Below are positions 17,605 through 26,418 of a stretch of DNA of 64,000 nt, piece after piece (the first letter of the stretch is position 1; every line of letters begins with the position of its first letter). Under the pieces are notes generated by a model. The model was not told the origin of the DNA, did not search any database, and worked only from the letters and a program-made list of their open reading frames with translations. Origin of the DNA: Mesorhizobium sp. (GTDB lineage Bacteria; Pseudomonadota; Alphaproteobacteria; Rhizobiales; Rhizobiaceae); the NCBI RefSeq assembly GCF_023954305.1, contig NZ_JAMLIG010000003.1, forward strand, positions 1-64,000. Direction: 5' to 3'. Both the position numbers and the translations under genes were made by a program.

Positions 17605-18855
17605 TTACGTTTCGGGTCGTTCTTCGGACGCGCCGATCAGTTTTTTCAAAGGGACGAGGCCTGCTATTGTCAAAACCGCAAAGGCTGCGCCTGCCAGAAA
17701 GGTCCATTGGGCTCCGAACGCGTCCCACAGGACCCCAGCGATAACGCTCGCTGCCAGAAGGGCCCCGCCGGTTACGAGGTTGAACATGCCGAAGGCCGTG
17801 CCGCGCAGTTCCGGTGGGGCACTATCGGCGACCAACGTCGCAAGGATGCCCTGCGTGAACCCCATGTGCAGTCCCCATAGCACCACGCCCGCCAGAATGC
17901 CCCAAAGGCCCGGCGCGAAGGCCAGCACCAGATCCGCCGCGACCAGCAGCACCAACCCGACGGTCAGGATGGAGATGCGGTTCATGCTGTCCGACAGGGC
18001 ACCCACTGGATAGGCCGACAGGGCATAGGCGATGTTCAACACGACGAGGACGAGTGGCACGAACATGAGCGACAGGCCCATGACTTCTGCCCGAAGGATC
18101 AGGAAGGCCTCGCTGAAGCGTGCCAGTGTGAAGATCGCTGCCGCCGCGACCACCCACCAATAGACCGCGCCCAGACCGCCGAGCTCGCGGCGGCTGAGCG
18201 GGCTATTAACTTTGCGCAGCCCTGCCGGCCGGGGAGGTTCGTGCACGACGAACAGGATCAGCGCCAGCGCCGCAAAGGCCGGGATCACCGCCACCCAGAA
18301 CACCGAGGCGAAGTCGTCGGCGAAAAGCCACATCAGCCCGATGGCCAGAAGCGGGCCGATGAAGGCCCCGGCCGTGTCCAGCGATTGGCGGAGCCCGAAG
18401 GCAGCGCCGCGCAATTCTGGCGGCGCGATGTCCGCTACCAGGGCATCGCGCGGAGCGCCCCTTATGCCCTTGCCGACCCGGTCGATGAAGCGCGCGGCGA
18501 CCAGCCAGCCGATAGAAGGTGCGAGCGGAAAGATCGGCTTGGTCAGCGCTGCAAGGCCATAGCCGAGCGCCGCAAGTTCTTTGCGCTTGCCGATCCGGTC
18601 GCTCAGAGCCCCGGAAAAGACCTTGGTGATTGCTGCCGTCGCCTCGGCTATCCCTTCGATGATCCCGACGGTCAGCGCTGTCGCCCCGAGCCCTACCACC
18701 AGATAGACTGGCAGGAGCGCATGGATCATTTCGGACGACACGTCCATCAAGAGCGAGACGAAGCCCAGCGCCCAGATCCCGGCAGGCAGGCGGCGCCAGA
18801 TGCGCCGGGTGTCCGATCCGCTGCCGTCCCCGATTTTCGCCGGGTCCTCAGTCAT
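17605..18855 (-). CDS. MFS transporter
   Basis: The 416-residue protein has about 12 predicted membrane helices and the MFS loop motif GALSDRIGKRKELAALGYG between helices 2 and 3, with a matching GALSDSMNR in the second half. The repeated APPELRG(A/T)AFG motif in both halves is typical of this MFS subgroup. It is the third gene of an operon after ChrB-N and DUF1127 genes; its start overlaps the DUF1127 stop by 8 bases. ChrA is the usual partner of ChrB, so this transporter may replace ChrA as an oxyanion or metal exporter (inference). Confidence 0.88.
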   Translation of the reverse strand: MTEDPAKIGDGSGSDTRRIWRRLPAGIWALGFVSLLMDVSSEMIHALLPVYLVVGLGATALTVGIIEGIAEATAAITKVFSGALSDRIGKRKELAALGYGLAALTKPIFPLAPSIGWLVAARFIDRVGKGIRGAPRDALVADIAPPELRGAAFGLRQSLDTAGAFIGPLLAIGLMWLFADDFASVFWVAVIPAFAALALILFVVHEPPRPAGLRKVNSPLSRRELGGLGAVYWWVVAAAAIFTLARFSEAFLILRAEVMGLSLMFVPLVLVVLNIAYALSAYPVGALSDSMNRISILTVGLVLLVAADLVLAFAPGLWGILAGVVLWGLHMGFTQGILATLVADSAPPELRGTAFGMFNLVTGGALLAASVIAGVLWDAFGAQWTFLAGAAFAVLTIAGLVPLKKLIGASEERPET

Positions 18856-19078
18856 AGCGTCGGTCTTCGCGTTCTGTCTGGTCCCGGCTTAGCCCGACAT
18901 CGCGCAAAAGCCGCGCGTCGAGATCCAGAAGTGCGGTTCTCTGCCTCTGCCTGTCCTGCCAGCACAGAAAGCTGCTCATCCAGTCCGCCATGCGATCGGC
19001 ACGCGCAGACCACGCGATCGCGCCAGCAGCGAAGACGCCGACCAAGACTGCCATTGGAACGACAGGAGCGATGGCCAT
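18848..19078 (-). CDS. DUF1127 protein
   Basis: The 76-residue protein has an N-terminal hydrophobic segment (about 8-25) and the DUF1127 core LLDLDARLLRDVGLSRDQ near the C-terminus. Such small arginine-rich proteins are common in alphaproteobacteria; some bind RNA or affect phosphate and stress responses. AGGTGAGG precedes ATG 19078. It lies between ChrB-N (7 bases upstream) and the MFS gene (overlap), so co-expression is likely. Confidence 0.8.
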   Translation of the reverse strand: MAIAPVVPMAVLVGVFAAGAIAWSARADRMADWMSSFLCWQDRQRQRTALLDLDARLLRDVGLSRDQTEREDRRYD

Positions 19079-19085
19079 GGGAACC

Positions 19086-19628
19086 TCACCTGTTCTCGTC
19101 ATGCGCGTCGAAGACGCGCCGGGCATAATCGTCGAGCACAGCTTCGCAGCCCTTGAGACGCGCGCGCGCCTCCTCGGCCCGCGCGGCGCCGTAGAAATCG
19201 AGCTTCTCGATTTTGGCGAACCAGCCTTGCAGTTTCTTCAGATCGACGTCGTTTTCTTCCAGCTCGGCGTACGTGTAGTGGCTGGCCGTGATTTCCTTGG
19301 CGACCTCACGTTCGAAGTCGTCGCACTTGTCGAGGAACTCGACATAGGCTTCGTTGCGGTCGACCTTGAACCGTTCGATCACCTTGTTTTCCTGTGTCTG
19401 ATCCAAGGCGATTGTCTCAAGGAGCACGCTTTCGCCGCTCGCCTCGGCAATGTCGTTTTCCAGCATCTTGAGGCGGCGAACATGGTCGTCCGTGCGGGGC
19501 AGAAGACAGACACCGTTCTGCAGATAGACCGCCCCCATGCCCTTGAGCTTGCGCCAGACAGCTATACGCCGCGCCGCAGGTTCTGAAGGCACTTTGTAGG
19601 TTAGCACAAGCCACTTGATTTCCGACAT
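19086..19628 (-). CDS. ChrB N-terminal-domain protein (chromate-resistance type regulator)
   Basis: The 180-residue protein matches the N-terminal domain of ChrB: WLVLTYKVPSEPAARRIAVW, LKGMGAVYLQNGVCLLP and a long helical C-terminal half with WFAKIEKLDFYGA. Full ChrB proteins have about 300 residues; here only the N-terminal domain is present, as in the split ChrB1 form. ChrB senses chromate and regulates chromate efflux. The start at MSEIKWLV has no clear ribosome site and an AT-rich stretch lies directly before it, so a leaderless or weakly translated mRNA is possible. Confidence 0.8.
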   Translation of the reverse strand: MSEIKWLVLTYKVPSEPAARRIAVWRKLKGMGAVYLQNGVCLLPRTDDHVRRLKMLENDIAEASGESVLLETIALDQTQENKVIERFKVDRNEAYVEFLDKCDDFEREVAKEITASHYTYAELEENDVDLKKLQGWFAKIEKLDFYGAARAEEARARLKGCEAVLDDYARRVFDAHDENR

Positions 19629-19797
19629 GCTATACTGATAATGTAGCGACCGTAACACGTCAATCGTTTCGGCGGTTTCGAATAATTCTATTCCCAGCGG
19701 CCCGCGTCGGGTCGGTCGACGCACCGTCCTTGGGTCGGAGCCTCTGCGGCTGAAGCCGGACCAAGGATCGCATTGGAAAACGAAAGACGAACAATCA

Positions 19798-20589
19798 GTG
19801 AACCCGCCGGATCCTAGTTCATCTCTCTTGAACGACGACTATCTGTGGCCGTTCGTGGGAATTCGTACGATCGCCGCGCTGAGCATCGCTATCGTTGCGG
19901 TCATTATCTGTTTCGACCTATTCCCGCGGGTGGATACAGAGACGGCGCGTTTCTTCTTCTTCCCAACCTTCTGCCCTCAGAATGGAGACGAGGGGTTGGT
20001 CTGCGGACGGTTCTTATGGGCAGGTTCGGTCTCGGTCGAAGCCATCCGACAGTATCTGCAGGCGGCGCCGGTCGTCCTGGGGGTCGCATTGCTGCTTGTC
20101 GCCTTGTTTCGCTGGGTCGCGCTTGGCAGGCGTTTCGACCGCTTCAACGCCGCCGCCGCAGCGGCCATAGCCTCCCTCGCGCTTGGGCCAGGGGTGATCG
20201 TCAACGTGATCCTCAAGGAGTTCTGGGGGCGCCCGCGGCCGATTGCGACCGATATGTTCGGAGGTCCCTTTCCATTTGTCCCGGCCGGACACATTAGCAA
20301 CTATTGCGCTAGCAACTGCTCTTTTGTGTCCGGGGAGGTGTCTGGCGCCTTCTGGCTGGTCTGCCTCGCATCTCTCGCACCGATGCGCTATCAAACCGCC
20401 GCATTCGCTGGATCGCTTCTCATCGCAGTCACCACTGCATTCCTGCGCCTTGCATTCGGCGGTCACTATCTGTCGGACGTTATCGTTGCAGGCCTGATCA
20501 GTCTCCTCGCCTTCGCCATCTTGGCAACGGCTCTCGCTCAGATGGTGCCGGAAGGAGGCCTTTCATATAGGACGTCCCGTCTTGGGTAG
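19798..20589 (+). CDS. PAP2-family lipid phosphatase (LpxE/LpxF-like)
   Basis: The 263-residue membrane protein has PAP2 motifs KEFWGRPRP, an atypical NCSFVSGEVSGAF in place of the SGH motif, and LAFGGHYLSD with the third-motif His and Asp. The SGE form and the long FPRVDTETARFFF loop resemble rhizobial lipid A or phosphatidylglycerophosphate phosphatases, so dephosphorylation of an envelope lipid at the periplasmic face is likely. The start is GTG 19798; an in-frame ATG is not available nearby. It is divergent from the ChrB-N operon across 169 bases. Confidence 0.8.
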   Translation: MNPPDPSSSLLNDDYLWPFVGIRTIAALSIAIVAVIICFDLFPRVDTETARFFFFPTFCPQNGDEGLVCGRFLWAGSVSVEAIRQYLQAAPVVLGVALLLVALFRWVALGRRFDRFNAAAAAAIASLALGPGVIVNVILKEFWGRPRPIATDMFGGPFPFVPAGHISNYCASNCSFVSGEVSGAFWLVCLASLAPMRYQTAAFAGSLLIAVTTAFLRLAFGGHYLSDVIVAGLISLLAFAILATALAQMVPEGGLSYRTSRLG

Positions 20590-20943
20590 CCTGCTTCGCT
20601 CGCAGCTCGTTTCTTTCCAGGAAAACGAGAGGCTTTCTTTCACGAGGCCGCGGCCGTTGTTCAGAACCGGATTGGCAACTATCAGGGTCGCGCCCCAGTC
20701 TAGCAGGAATCGAGAGCATTACGAGAGATAGGAGCCGTCGCACATGCAGGCGGATCCTAGGCTCGGTCACGAAAACGGAAGCCGAAGAATTGGCCATGGC
20801 GTCGATAGGTCATTGTCACGCCAGTGTTTCTGCCTAGGGGGTGCCAGGAGACGCGCATGCTGGCCGATGATCGGATTGTCGAAGTTCTCAGGCGACATAA
20901 GCCATAGGCTAACGGCTTGGCGCTTGTATGGTTGTTTGTCGTG
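20590..20943. other. Intergenic stretch, no convincing gene
   Basis: About 350 bases after the PAP2 gene with only short, arginine-rich frames on both strands. Nothing recognised. Confidence 0.3.
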
Positions 20944-21204
20944 ATGACGGTCTTCACCGTGATCTATCTGTTGATGGACCACATGGAGGTCGGGCCGATC
21001 GAGCGCATTCCCGCCTACGTCCTGCTCTCGACCGTCATGCTGGTGATCTATGGCTGGCAGGCTGCTCGAGTGCGCCCCAGAGGGTGGTCAATTCCTCAAG
21101 CCGATTTGTCCACCCTCGGGGGCGCACTCCAATCCGGGGTCAACTTTGCGCACTTTGCACACGATGGCGTAATTGCTACCGGCGTGTCCCAGTCGCCCCG
21201 ATGA
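20944..21204 (+). CDS. Doubtful small membrane protein running into IS debris
   Basis: From ATG 20944 the frame encodes two short hydrophobic helices (MTVFTVIYLLMDHMEV and YVLLSTVMLVIYGWQAA). The remaining 40 residues are soluble and coincide with DNA that looks like insertion-sequence terminal sequence. No good ribosome site precedes it. It may be the truncated 5' part of a membrane protein gene cut by a mobile element. An N-terminal extension to GTG/TTG codons near 20917 is possible. Confidence 0.3.
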   Translation: MTVFTVIYLLMDHMEVGPIERIPAYVLLSTVMLVIYGWQAARVRPRGWSIPQADLSTLGGALQSGVNFAHFAHDGVIATGVSQSPR

Positions 21205-21241
21205 TGGCGGTCTTGTCCTGGTGAGAAAGGAGGATATCACA

Positions 21242-21460
21242 ATGCATCAGTATGTCGGGCTCGACGTCTCCCAGAAGGAAACCGCTGTCTGCATCGTTGA
21301 CATGTCTGGCCGCGTTATGGTCGAGGGCCGGGTGAAGTCAGATCCTGGCGCTCTGGCGGCACTGCTGGCGAAAAACTCCCCTCAAGCGGAGCGCGTTGGC
21401 TTTTAAGACCGGCGCCATGTCGAGCTGGCTCTGGCACGAGTTGAAGCGGATCCACGACCA
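21242..21460 (+). pseudogene. IS110-family transposase, 5' fragment with frameshift
   Basis: AGGAGGATATCACA precedes ATG 21242, and the product starts MHQYVGLDVSQKETAVCIVD, the typical DEDD (RuvC-like) N-terminus of IS110 transposases. After ERVGF a one-base shift introduces a stop; the other frame continues with KTGAMSSWLWHELKR. The gene ends there, so about 280 residues are missing. Confidence 0.8.
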
Positions 21461-21738
21461 ACATCCAAAACAAATGCCTCCGATGAAACCGGAGGCAGTC
21501 TGAACCCATGCCGTTACGGGGGTCCCTTTTGGATGCCGATCACCCCTGAAACGGGGTCCTTATTCCACGCCGGAACACAGTCCGGATGAACAAGAGCGAC
21601 GAGAATGCGGATCGGCTGGTATCGTGAGGTGATCGGCGCCCGGCTTGCGGCATTTTCAGCCTGATCGGAGGTCACGTTGCGACAAGGATTTGATAGTAAT
21701 ATCAATGACTTAAGTTCCATAACTAAACTTATGCGACT
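21461..21738. mobile_element. Insertion-sequence end debris
   Basis: The stretch contains repeated GGGGTCC-type blocks spaced about 25 bases apart (21516-21575), resembling the multiple terminal repeats at the ends of IS21-type elements. No transposase frame is present. Assignment to IS21 is tentative. Confidence 0.35.
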
Positions 21739-22992
21739 TTACATGGTCCACAGGATAGACAAAGGCGCAGCCTGCAACTTCTCGCCGAACGGCGTCACGC
21801 GGTCGTGGTCATGCAGGACCAGGCCGCGCATGAACCGCTCTCCGACCGCCTCCTGCAGCTGTCGAAGCCCCCGGAAATCCTTCGGCCGCACCGTTGCGGA
21901 GGCCTTCACCTCTATGCCGACGACCCGGCCTCGGCGATCCTCGATCACGACGTCGACTTCGTCTTGGTCTTTGGTCCGGTAGTGAGAGAACGACACCCGC
22001 CGTTCTGACCATGATGCAAGCTTCAAGAGTTCCGAGACGACGAAGCTCTCCAACACCGCGCCGAACCGCGACCGCTCCTGCCGCAGCGCTTCTTCCTCGT
22101 CCTCGCGCAGGACAGCAAGGAGTCCGCTGTCAAGAAAATGCAGCTTCGGCGTCTTGATGAGACGGCTCAGCCGATTGCTCGACCACGGCGCCAACGTCCT
22201 TACCAGGAAGAGCCGCTCAAGAATCGCGACATATTTCTGCGCGGTCACGCTCGAAAGACCGAGGGCAGCGCCGAAGCTCGAATGGTTGACCAATTGTCCC
22301 GCATGCTCGGCGAGGACCTGAAGCAGCCGGGGCAGCTGGTCGAACTGATCGATATTAGCGACGTCGCGAACGTCGCGATCGAGGATCTGGGCCACATAGT
22401 CCTCCAGCCACGCCGTGCGGCGGGCCGACGTCGCCCGGCGCAGAGCCTCCGGGTAGCCGCCCCGCAGGACGAGCGCTACCATCTCGTCGCCAAGGATTGC
22501 ATCCTCTCCCGCTGTAGGCTCCTCGCCGGCGAACAGGCGATCCAGAAGCCGCCCGGGCGTCGAGCGGATTTCCGATTGTGCGAAGGGTAGCAGCGAGATC
22601 GTTGCCATCCGGCCGGCAAGGGAATCCGCGATCATCGGCACCGTAGCCAGATTGGCGGAGCCGGTCAGAAGGAACCTTCCCGGCGTATCGTCGCGGTCGA
22701 CGCTCTCCTTGATCGCCAGCATCAGCTCCGGCACACGCTGAACTTCGTCGATCACGGTCCGGCCGATGCCTCGCACGAACCCGACCGGGTCGGCGCGGGC
22801 CGCGCTCAGCGCACCGGCATCGTCAAGGGTGACATAGGGACGATCGGACCCGGCATACTTCCGTGCGAGAGTCGTCTTGCCTGCCTGCCGCGGGCCGGCG
22901 ATAAGCACGACGCGGGTGTCGCCAAGCGCTGCCTCGACAAGCGGGCTCACCTTGCGGTCGATGATGGAGCGCGGCAATACTGAACTGGTCAT
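21739..22992 (-). CDS. AAA_14/DUF4143 ATP-binding protein
   Basis: The 417-residue protein has an AAA-type ATPase domain (about 25-160) with Walker A GPRQAGKTT, Walker B VIDEVQR and sensor motif LLTGSAN, then a winged-helix region (about 250-310: VNHSSFGAALGLSSVTAQKY) and a C-terminal DUF4143 domain with DEVDVV ... GIEVKAS, a PD-(D/E)XK-like nuclease pattern. Such proteins are widespread in bacteria and often found in accessory DNA; their role is not established. Start MTSSVLPRS fits the family; no strong ribosome site. It stands alone among IS remnants and carries a plausible complete fold. Confidence 0.88.
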   Translation of the reverse strand: MTSSVLPRSIIDRKVSPLVEAALGDTRVVLIAGPRQAGKTTLARKYAGSDRPYVTLDDAGALSAARADPVGFVRGIGRTVIDEVQRVPELMLAIKESVDRDDTPGRFLLTGSANLATVPMIADSLAGRMATISLLPFAQSEIRSTPGRLLDRLFAGEEPTAGEDAILGDEMVALVLRGGYPEALRRATSARRTAWLEDYVAQILDRDVRDVANIDQFDQLPRLLQVLAEHAGQLVNHSSFGAALGLSSVTAQKYVAILERLFLVRTLAPWSSNRLSRLIKTPKLHFLDSGLLAVLREDEEEALRQERSRFGAVLESFVVSELLKLASWSERRVSFSHYRTKDQDEVDVVIEDRRGRVVGIEVKASATVRPKDFRGLRQLQEAVGERFMRGLVLHDHDRVTPFGEKLQAAPLSILWTM

Positions 22993-23226
22993 ACGACCAT
23001 TCTTAACGCATGTGCCGTCTAATTTAAAGTGAGCTGTCGGCCATTGTTCGATTTTATCGGGATTATACCGACCATCGGAACGGATCAATGGCGACAATGT
23101 CGCTAGAGAGAAACGATCATTGCTCAACGCCAACCGAGAAACGGACCTATTGCAATCGACCTTCTGCCAATAGCCGTGGCGCGGCAGTGAAACGTCAGCC
23201 GTCGCATGCCCTTGGCGATACGTTGG

Positions 23227-23439
23227 CTAGGCTGCCGGCGCCGTCTCCCAGTCCCGGTCGCGGTAGCCATTGCGCTGGGCCGTCCGGAGCGGGCTCTTCT
23301 CGCCCCAGGCAGCACCCGTGGCCGCGACCACCTCCATCTCCATCAGCTTCTCGGCAGCAAAGCCGATCATCTCGCGCAGGAGATCGGCGTCAGGTGTCTT
23401 CTCCACGAGCGCGCGCAGGTTCATCATGTCGTCGGTCAT
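23227..23439 (-). pseudogene. IS256 (Mutator-type) transposase 5' fragment
   Basis: The minus strand encodes MTDDMMNLRALVEKTPDADL and continues to AQRNGYRDRDWET, the N-terminal 65 or so residues of an IS256-type transposase, then ends in unrelated sequence. It differs in sequence from the IS256 remnant near 16.5 kb, so two separate elements contributed. Confidence 0.78.
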
Positions 23440-23628
23440 CGGTGGTCTCTCCAGAAAGGTTGGCTTCGACAACCAGGCCCTACCGGAAAGCACCGATGAC
23501 CACCGCGCTACCCAGCTACACCACTTAGCGTAATCGCGGGTGGCGCCTCTCGCATTCCGGGCGGCAGTTCCCCTACCTGACCATGTCGATGAATTGGCCA
23601 GCGCCCCAGCGCAGGAAGGAGAATTGCC

Positions 23629-24663
23629 ATGACGAAGTATGCAGCCTTGGATGTCTCAATGGAACAGACCGCGATCTGTGTGGTCGACGAAAACGGAACG
23701 AAGATCGCGGAGGGTAAGGTTCACACCGACCCTGACGCCATTGCAGGGTGGCTGGCCGGGAAGGCCGGAGAGCTCGGCAGGATCGGCATGGAGACCGGTC
23801 CGCTGGCGGTCTGGCTGTGGAACGAACTGACGATGCGTGGACTGCCGATCGTTTGTCTTGATGCTCGCCATGCAAGCGCGGCCCTCTCGATGATGCCGAA
23901 CAAGACGGATCGCCACGACGCGGCCGGCCTGGCCCAGATCGTGCGGACGGGATGGTTCAAGGAAGTCCGCATCAAGAGCCACGGCGCCTATGTCGTGCGG
24001 GCGCTGCTGTCGGCACGAGACCTCCTGGTCGGCATTCGCGGCAGGATCGAGAACGAGATCCGCGGGCTGTTGAAGACCTTCGGCGTCATGTTCAGGAAGA
24101 AGGTGGGGGGCTTTGCCCGCCGCGCCGAGGAGATCGTCTCCGGCGAACTGGCGGCCGCGCCCGAGATCAAGGCAATCGTCGAGGCGATGATGGAGGCCCG
24201 TCACGCCATCATCGAGCGGATCAAGGTTCTGGATGCGCGAGTTCGCGCTGCCGCAAAACAGAACTCCATGGCCCGGCTGTTCATGACCGCTCCCGGCGTC
24301 GGCGCCGTGATCGCACTGTCGGTCGCGTCGACCTATGACGATGCTTCCCGCTTCCGCCGATCCTCCAGCGCCGGTGCCTATCTCGGCCTCACGCCCAGAC
24401 GCTATGAATCCGGAGAGGTCAGTCGAAACGGCCGCGTCTCGAAGCGTGGCGACAAGCTGACGCGAACCCACCTCTATGAGGCGGCCAACGTCATCCTGAC
24501 GCGACAGGTCGGCTTCTCTTCCCTGAAGGCCTGGGGCCTGCGGATCGCCAAGGGGGCCGGCTTCAAGAAGGCGAAGGTAGCGGTGGCGCGCAAACTTGCC
24601 GTCATCCTCCACGCCATGTGGAAGACGAACGAGCCGTTCCGCCGCGCCACTGCCGCAGCCTGA
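23629..24663 (+). CDS. IS110-family transposase (complete)
   Basis: The 344-residue protein has the N-terminal RuvC-like DEDD domain (KYAALDVSMEQTAICVVDE, METGPLAVWLWNEL, NKTDRHDAAGLAQ) and the C-terminal transposase_20 domain with TAPGVGAV and the serine-containing SSAGAYLGLTPRRYESGE. Length and motifs are complete, and AGGAGAATTGCC precedes ATG 23629. IS110 enzymes insert without target duplication and are guided by a bridge RNA from the element's non-coding end. The flanks 23440-23628 and 24664-24990 are candidates for the element ends. This is the only apparently intact transposase in the window. Confidence 0.92.
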   Translation: MTKYAALDVSMEQTAICVVDENGTKIAEGKVHTDPDAIAGWLAGKAGELGRIGMETGPLAVWLWNELTMRGLPIVCLDARHASAALSMMPNKTDRHDAAGLAQIVRTGWFKEVRIKSHGAYVVRALLSARDLLVGIRGRIENEIRGLLKTFGVMFRKKVGGFARRAEEIVSGELAAAPEIKAIVEAMMEARHAIIERIKVLDARVRAAAKQNSMARLFMTAPGVGAVIALSVASTYDDASRFRRSSSAGAYLGLTPRRYESGEVSRNGRVSKRGDKLTRTHLYEAANVILTRQVGFSSLKAWGLRIAKGAGFKKAKVAVARKLAVILHAMWKTNEPFRRATAAA

Positions 24664-24993
24664 GGAGGAGCCTTCGAAACGCAGCCCAAGCCCAGTTCCC
24701 GAGATGCGTCCTGCCGGGACGCTGCGCGGATGAGGTCGCTCCCTGGCATGCGGTCCAACGGAACCGCGAACACCACTTCGACCCACCCGTTCCAATGCAA
24801 ACATGCGGCGATCATAGCGATCGAACCCGGAGAGAACCCTGAGCCCGGCAAGCGCTGCATCAACGACAAGAAAGGGGCCAGTTGACACAGGCGATTAGAG
24901 AACGTCCAGGGACGTCACCTGCCGCGCGACAGGCAGCGCGGATTTGAATTATGCGTTGATGCACCGATTCCATTGAAAGTCACTTGAGTTCTC
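24664..24993. mobile_element. IS110 downstream flank, no gene
   Basis: About 330 bases between the transposase stop and the next gene. Small frames exist but resemble no family. The left part probably is the right end of the IS110 element; I cannot place the exact boundary because IS110 elements lack inverted repeats. Confidence 0.4.
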
Positions 24994-25677
24994 TCACTTG
25001 ATGAGAGGTTCCGGGTCTAACGTCAGAAGTTTATTTATTCCTCGATCCTTGAAAGCGTTTGCCTTATCCTCCCAGGATGGATCATCCGCCTTGGGAAGTC
25101 CTCGCCAATTGAATGTAATCGACTCATTTCGCCGCTCTTCCCTGTTCTTCTCGCACGACGGAATTTCGAAATATTCCATGTTATATTGCAGCTGTACCGT
25201 CATCGATTTCGTTTTCGTATCACTGAACCACGACTCCGTGATGTTCACCGTGCCGTTGAACGGAATCTTGTAGGTAGGCTGGTGGCGGCAGTCGGTAACG
25301 AGCTTCGTTTCGGTGCAGCGCATCATCGTTCCATCGATTCGCGAACCCTGGATGAACCCGGCGACATACCAGTCGCGTCTGCCGCCAGCGGGACAGCTGC
25401 CAGCGCCTTGCGACAGCAAGGCGTAGAAATGTTGATCCCGCCGGGTTGGATCAGACTCGTCGTAGCCTTGGTAAAAGCGGATAATGCCTTCAGGGGTTTC
25501 CCAGTAACCGGTGACATCTGGAGGCTCGGGCTCGTTGCTTCGTCCGCCCGGCTCGCCATCGGCCCAGCAACTCCCGTCGGCCTTTTTGCCATAGATGCAT
25601 TGCGCTTCGGCCGGTTGAATGAATCCGGCCAGAGCAAGCGCGGGGGCGGTTGACACAATCAGAATGATTTTATGCAT
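24994..25677 (-). CDS. Exported cysteine-containing protein, last gene of the VWA operon
   Basis: The 227-residue product starts with a signal peptide (MHKIILIVSTAPALALAGF, cleavage after AEA near 25). The mature domain contains about seven cysteines (AQCIYGKK, GSCWADG, GSCPAGG, MRCTETK, DCRHQP, PSCEKN) and a ConsensusDVTGYW-like beta-rich start, suggesting a disulphide-stabilised periplasmic or secreted fold. I recognise no family. It lies 51 bases after the preceding gene on the same strand and is probably the last member of a five-gene operon. The other mature exported proteins of the operon also contain cysteines. Confidence 0.65.
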   Translation of the reverse strand: MHKIILIVSTAPALALAGFIQPAEAQCIYGKKADGSCWADGEPGGRSNEPEPPDVTGYWETPEGIIRFYQGYDESDPTRRDQHFYALLSQGAGSCPAGGRRDWYVAGFIQGSRIDGTMMRCTETKLVTDCRHQPTYKIPFNGTVNITESWFSDTKTKSMTVQLQYNMEYFEIPSCEKNREERRNESITFNWRGLPKADDPSWEDKANAFKDRGINKLLTLDPEPLIK

Positions 25678-25728
25678 CGACGTCTCCCATGATCGGTCCT
25701 GCGCGTCAGACGCAAGACCACCGGCGAT

Positions 25729-26418
25729 TCATCCTCGCGGAACGATCACACTGGGACGCAAAATCAGCGACCAGTGCACGTCAAATGTTCCATCACTTTG
25801 ATCGAACCCGGCCTTATAGGTGCCGTCGCCTACTGGCTTCAGCGAGCGAACCACCCCGGAAATAGTTGGGCCATTGTCGATTGTCAGCTGAGCGAATAAA
25901 GCAGCGTTGCACGATGCATTCGAACCGCCGCCGCTCAGAATCGGCGTGATCTTCGCCACTACCTCGGTAAGTTGCAGCGAAAGCGGCTGACTTCCGGATG
26001 GATGGTAACCCTCTACGCGGGCGCGCACGGCGGTCGGCGGCGCCGATCCCCGGCACAGTTGGTTGAAAATCCCGCTACCCGGCAGAGCATAGGTCCACCA
26101 GTGCGTGTCGATCTTCTGGCTACCCTCCAGAAGCCCGAGCAACCGTCCTTGACCGTCGTCGTGAATCCTCAACGTTGCCTCGCCGTCAAATTTCATCCCG
26201 GATTGGCTGTGGTCGGGCGCGGTGCCGGTGTCTTCCTTCTGATGGAATGACCACTCCATCTCGCCGTACCACCCGTCGATCCGCGCGCCTGCTTCCGGTT
26301 GGGACGTCGCGTTCTGCGCATGGCCGGCACTGGCAAGCGCGATCACCGCCAGCGCCAGCATTGTCGTAAACTGAAGAATGCCCGTATCCGACATCATCTT
26401 GCCCCGCATATAGTTCAA
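25729..26418 (-). CDS. Exported protein, paralogue of its upstream neighbour
   Basis: The 229-residue product has a signal peptide (hydrophobic LALAVIALASAG, cleavage after GHA near 34). The mature domain shares a clear pattern with the preceding gene product: W-x-G-x-x-x-WS near the start, G-x-KF-x-G-x-A-x-L-x-x-x-DDG-x-G, a TY(K/H)AG strand and a C-terminus ending LRxSxIVPRG. The pair arose by duplication. The TTG at 26418 overlaps the upstream TGA as TTGA; ATG 26409 is an alternative start. No known family recognised. Confidence 0.68.
   Translation of the reverse strand: MNYMRGKMMSDTGILQFTTMLALAVIALASAGHAQNATSQPEAGARIDGWYGEMEWSFHQKEDTGTAPDHSQSGMKFDGEATLRIHDDGQGRLLGLLEGSQKIDTHWWTYALPGSGIFNQLCRGSAPPTAVRARVEGYHPSGSQPLSLQLTEVVAKITPILSGGGSNASCNAALFAQLTIDNGPTISGVVRSLKPVGDGTYKAGFDQSDGTFDVHWSLILRPSVIVPRG

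Noticed and set aside
20590..20943. Possible gene after the PAP2 gene
   Set aside because: Only short frames without ribosome sites; judged non-coding.
23124..23315. Minus-strand frame near the IS256 fragment
   Set aside because: It overlaps the real IS256 5' fragment in another frame and has no family resemblance.
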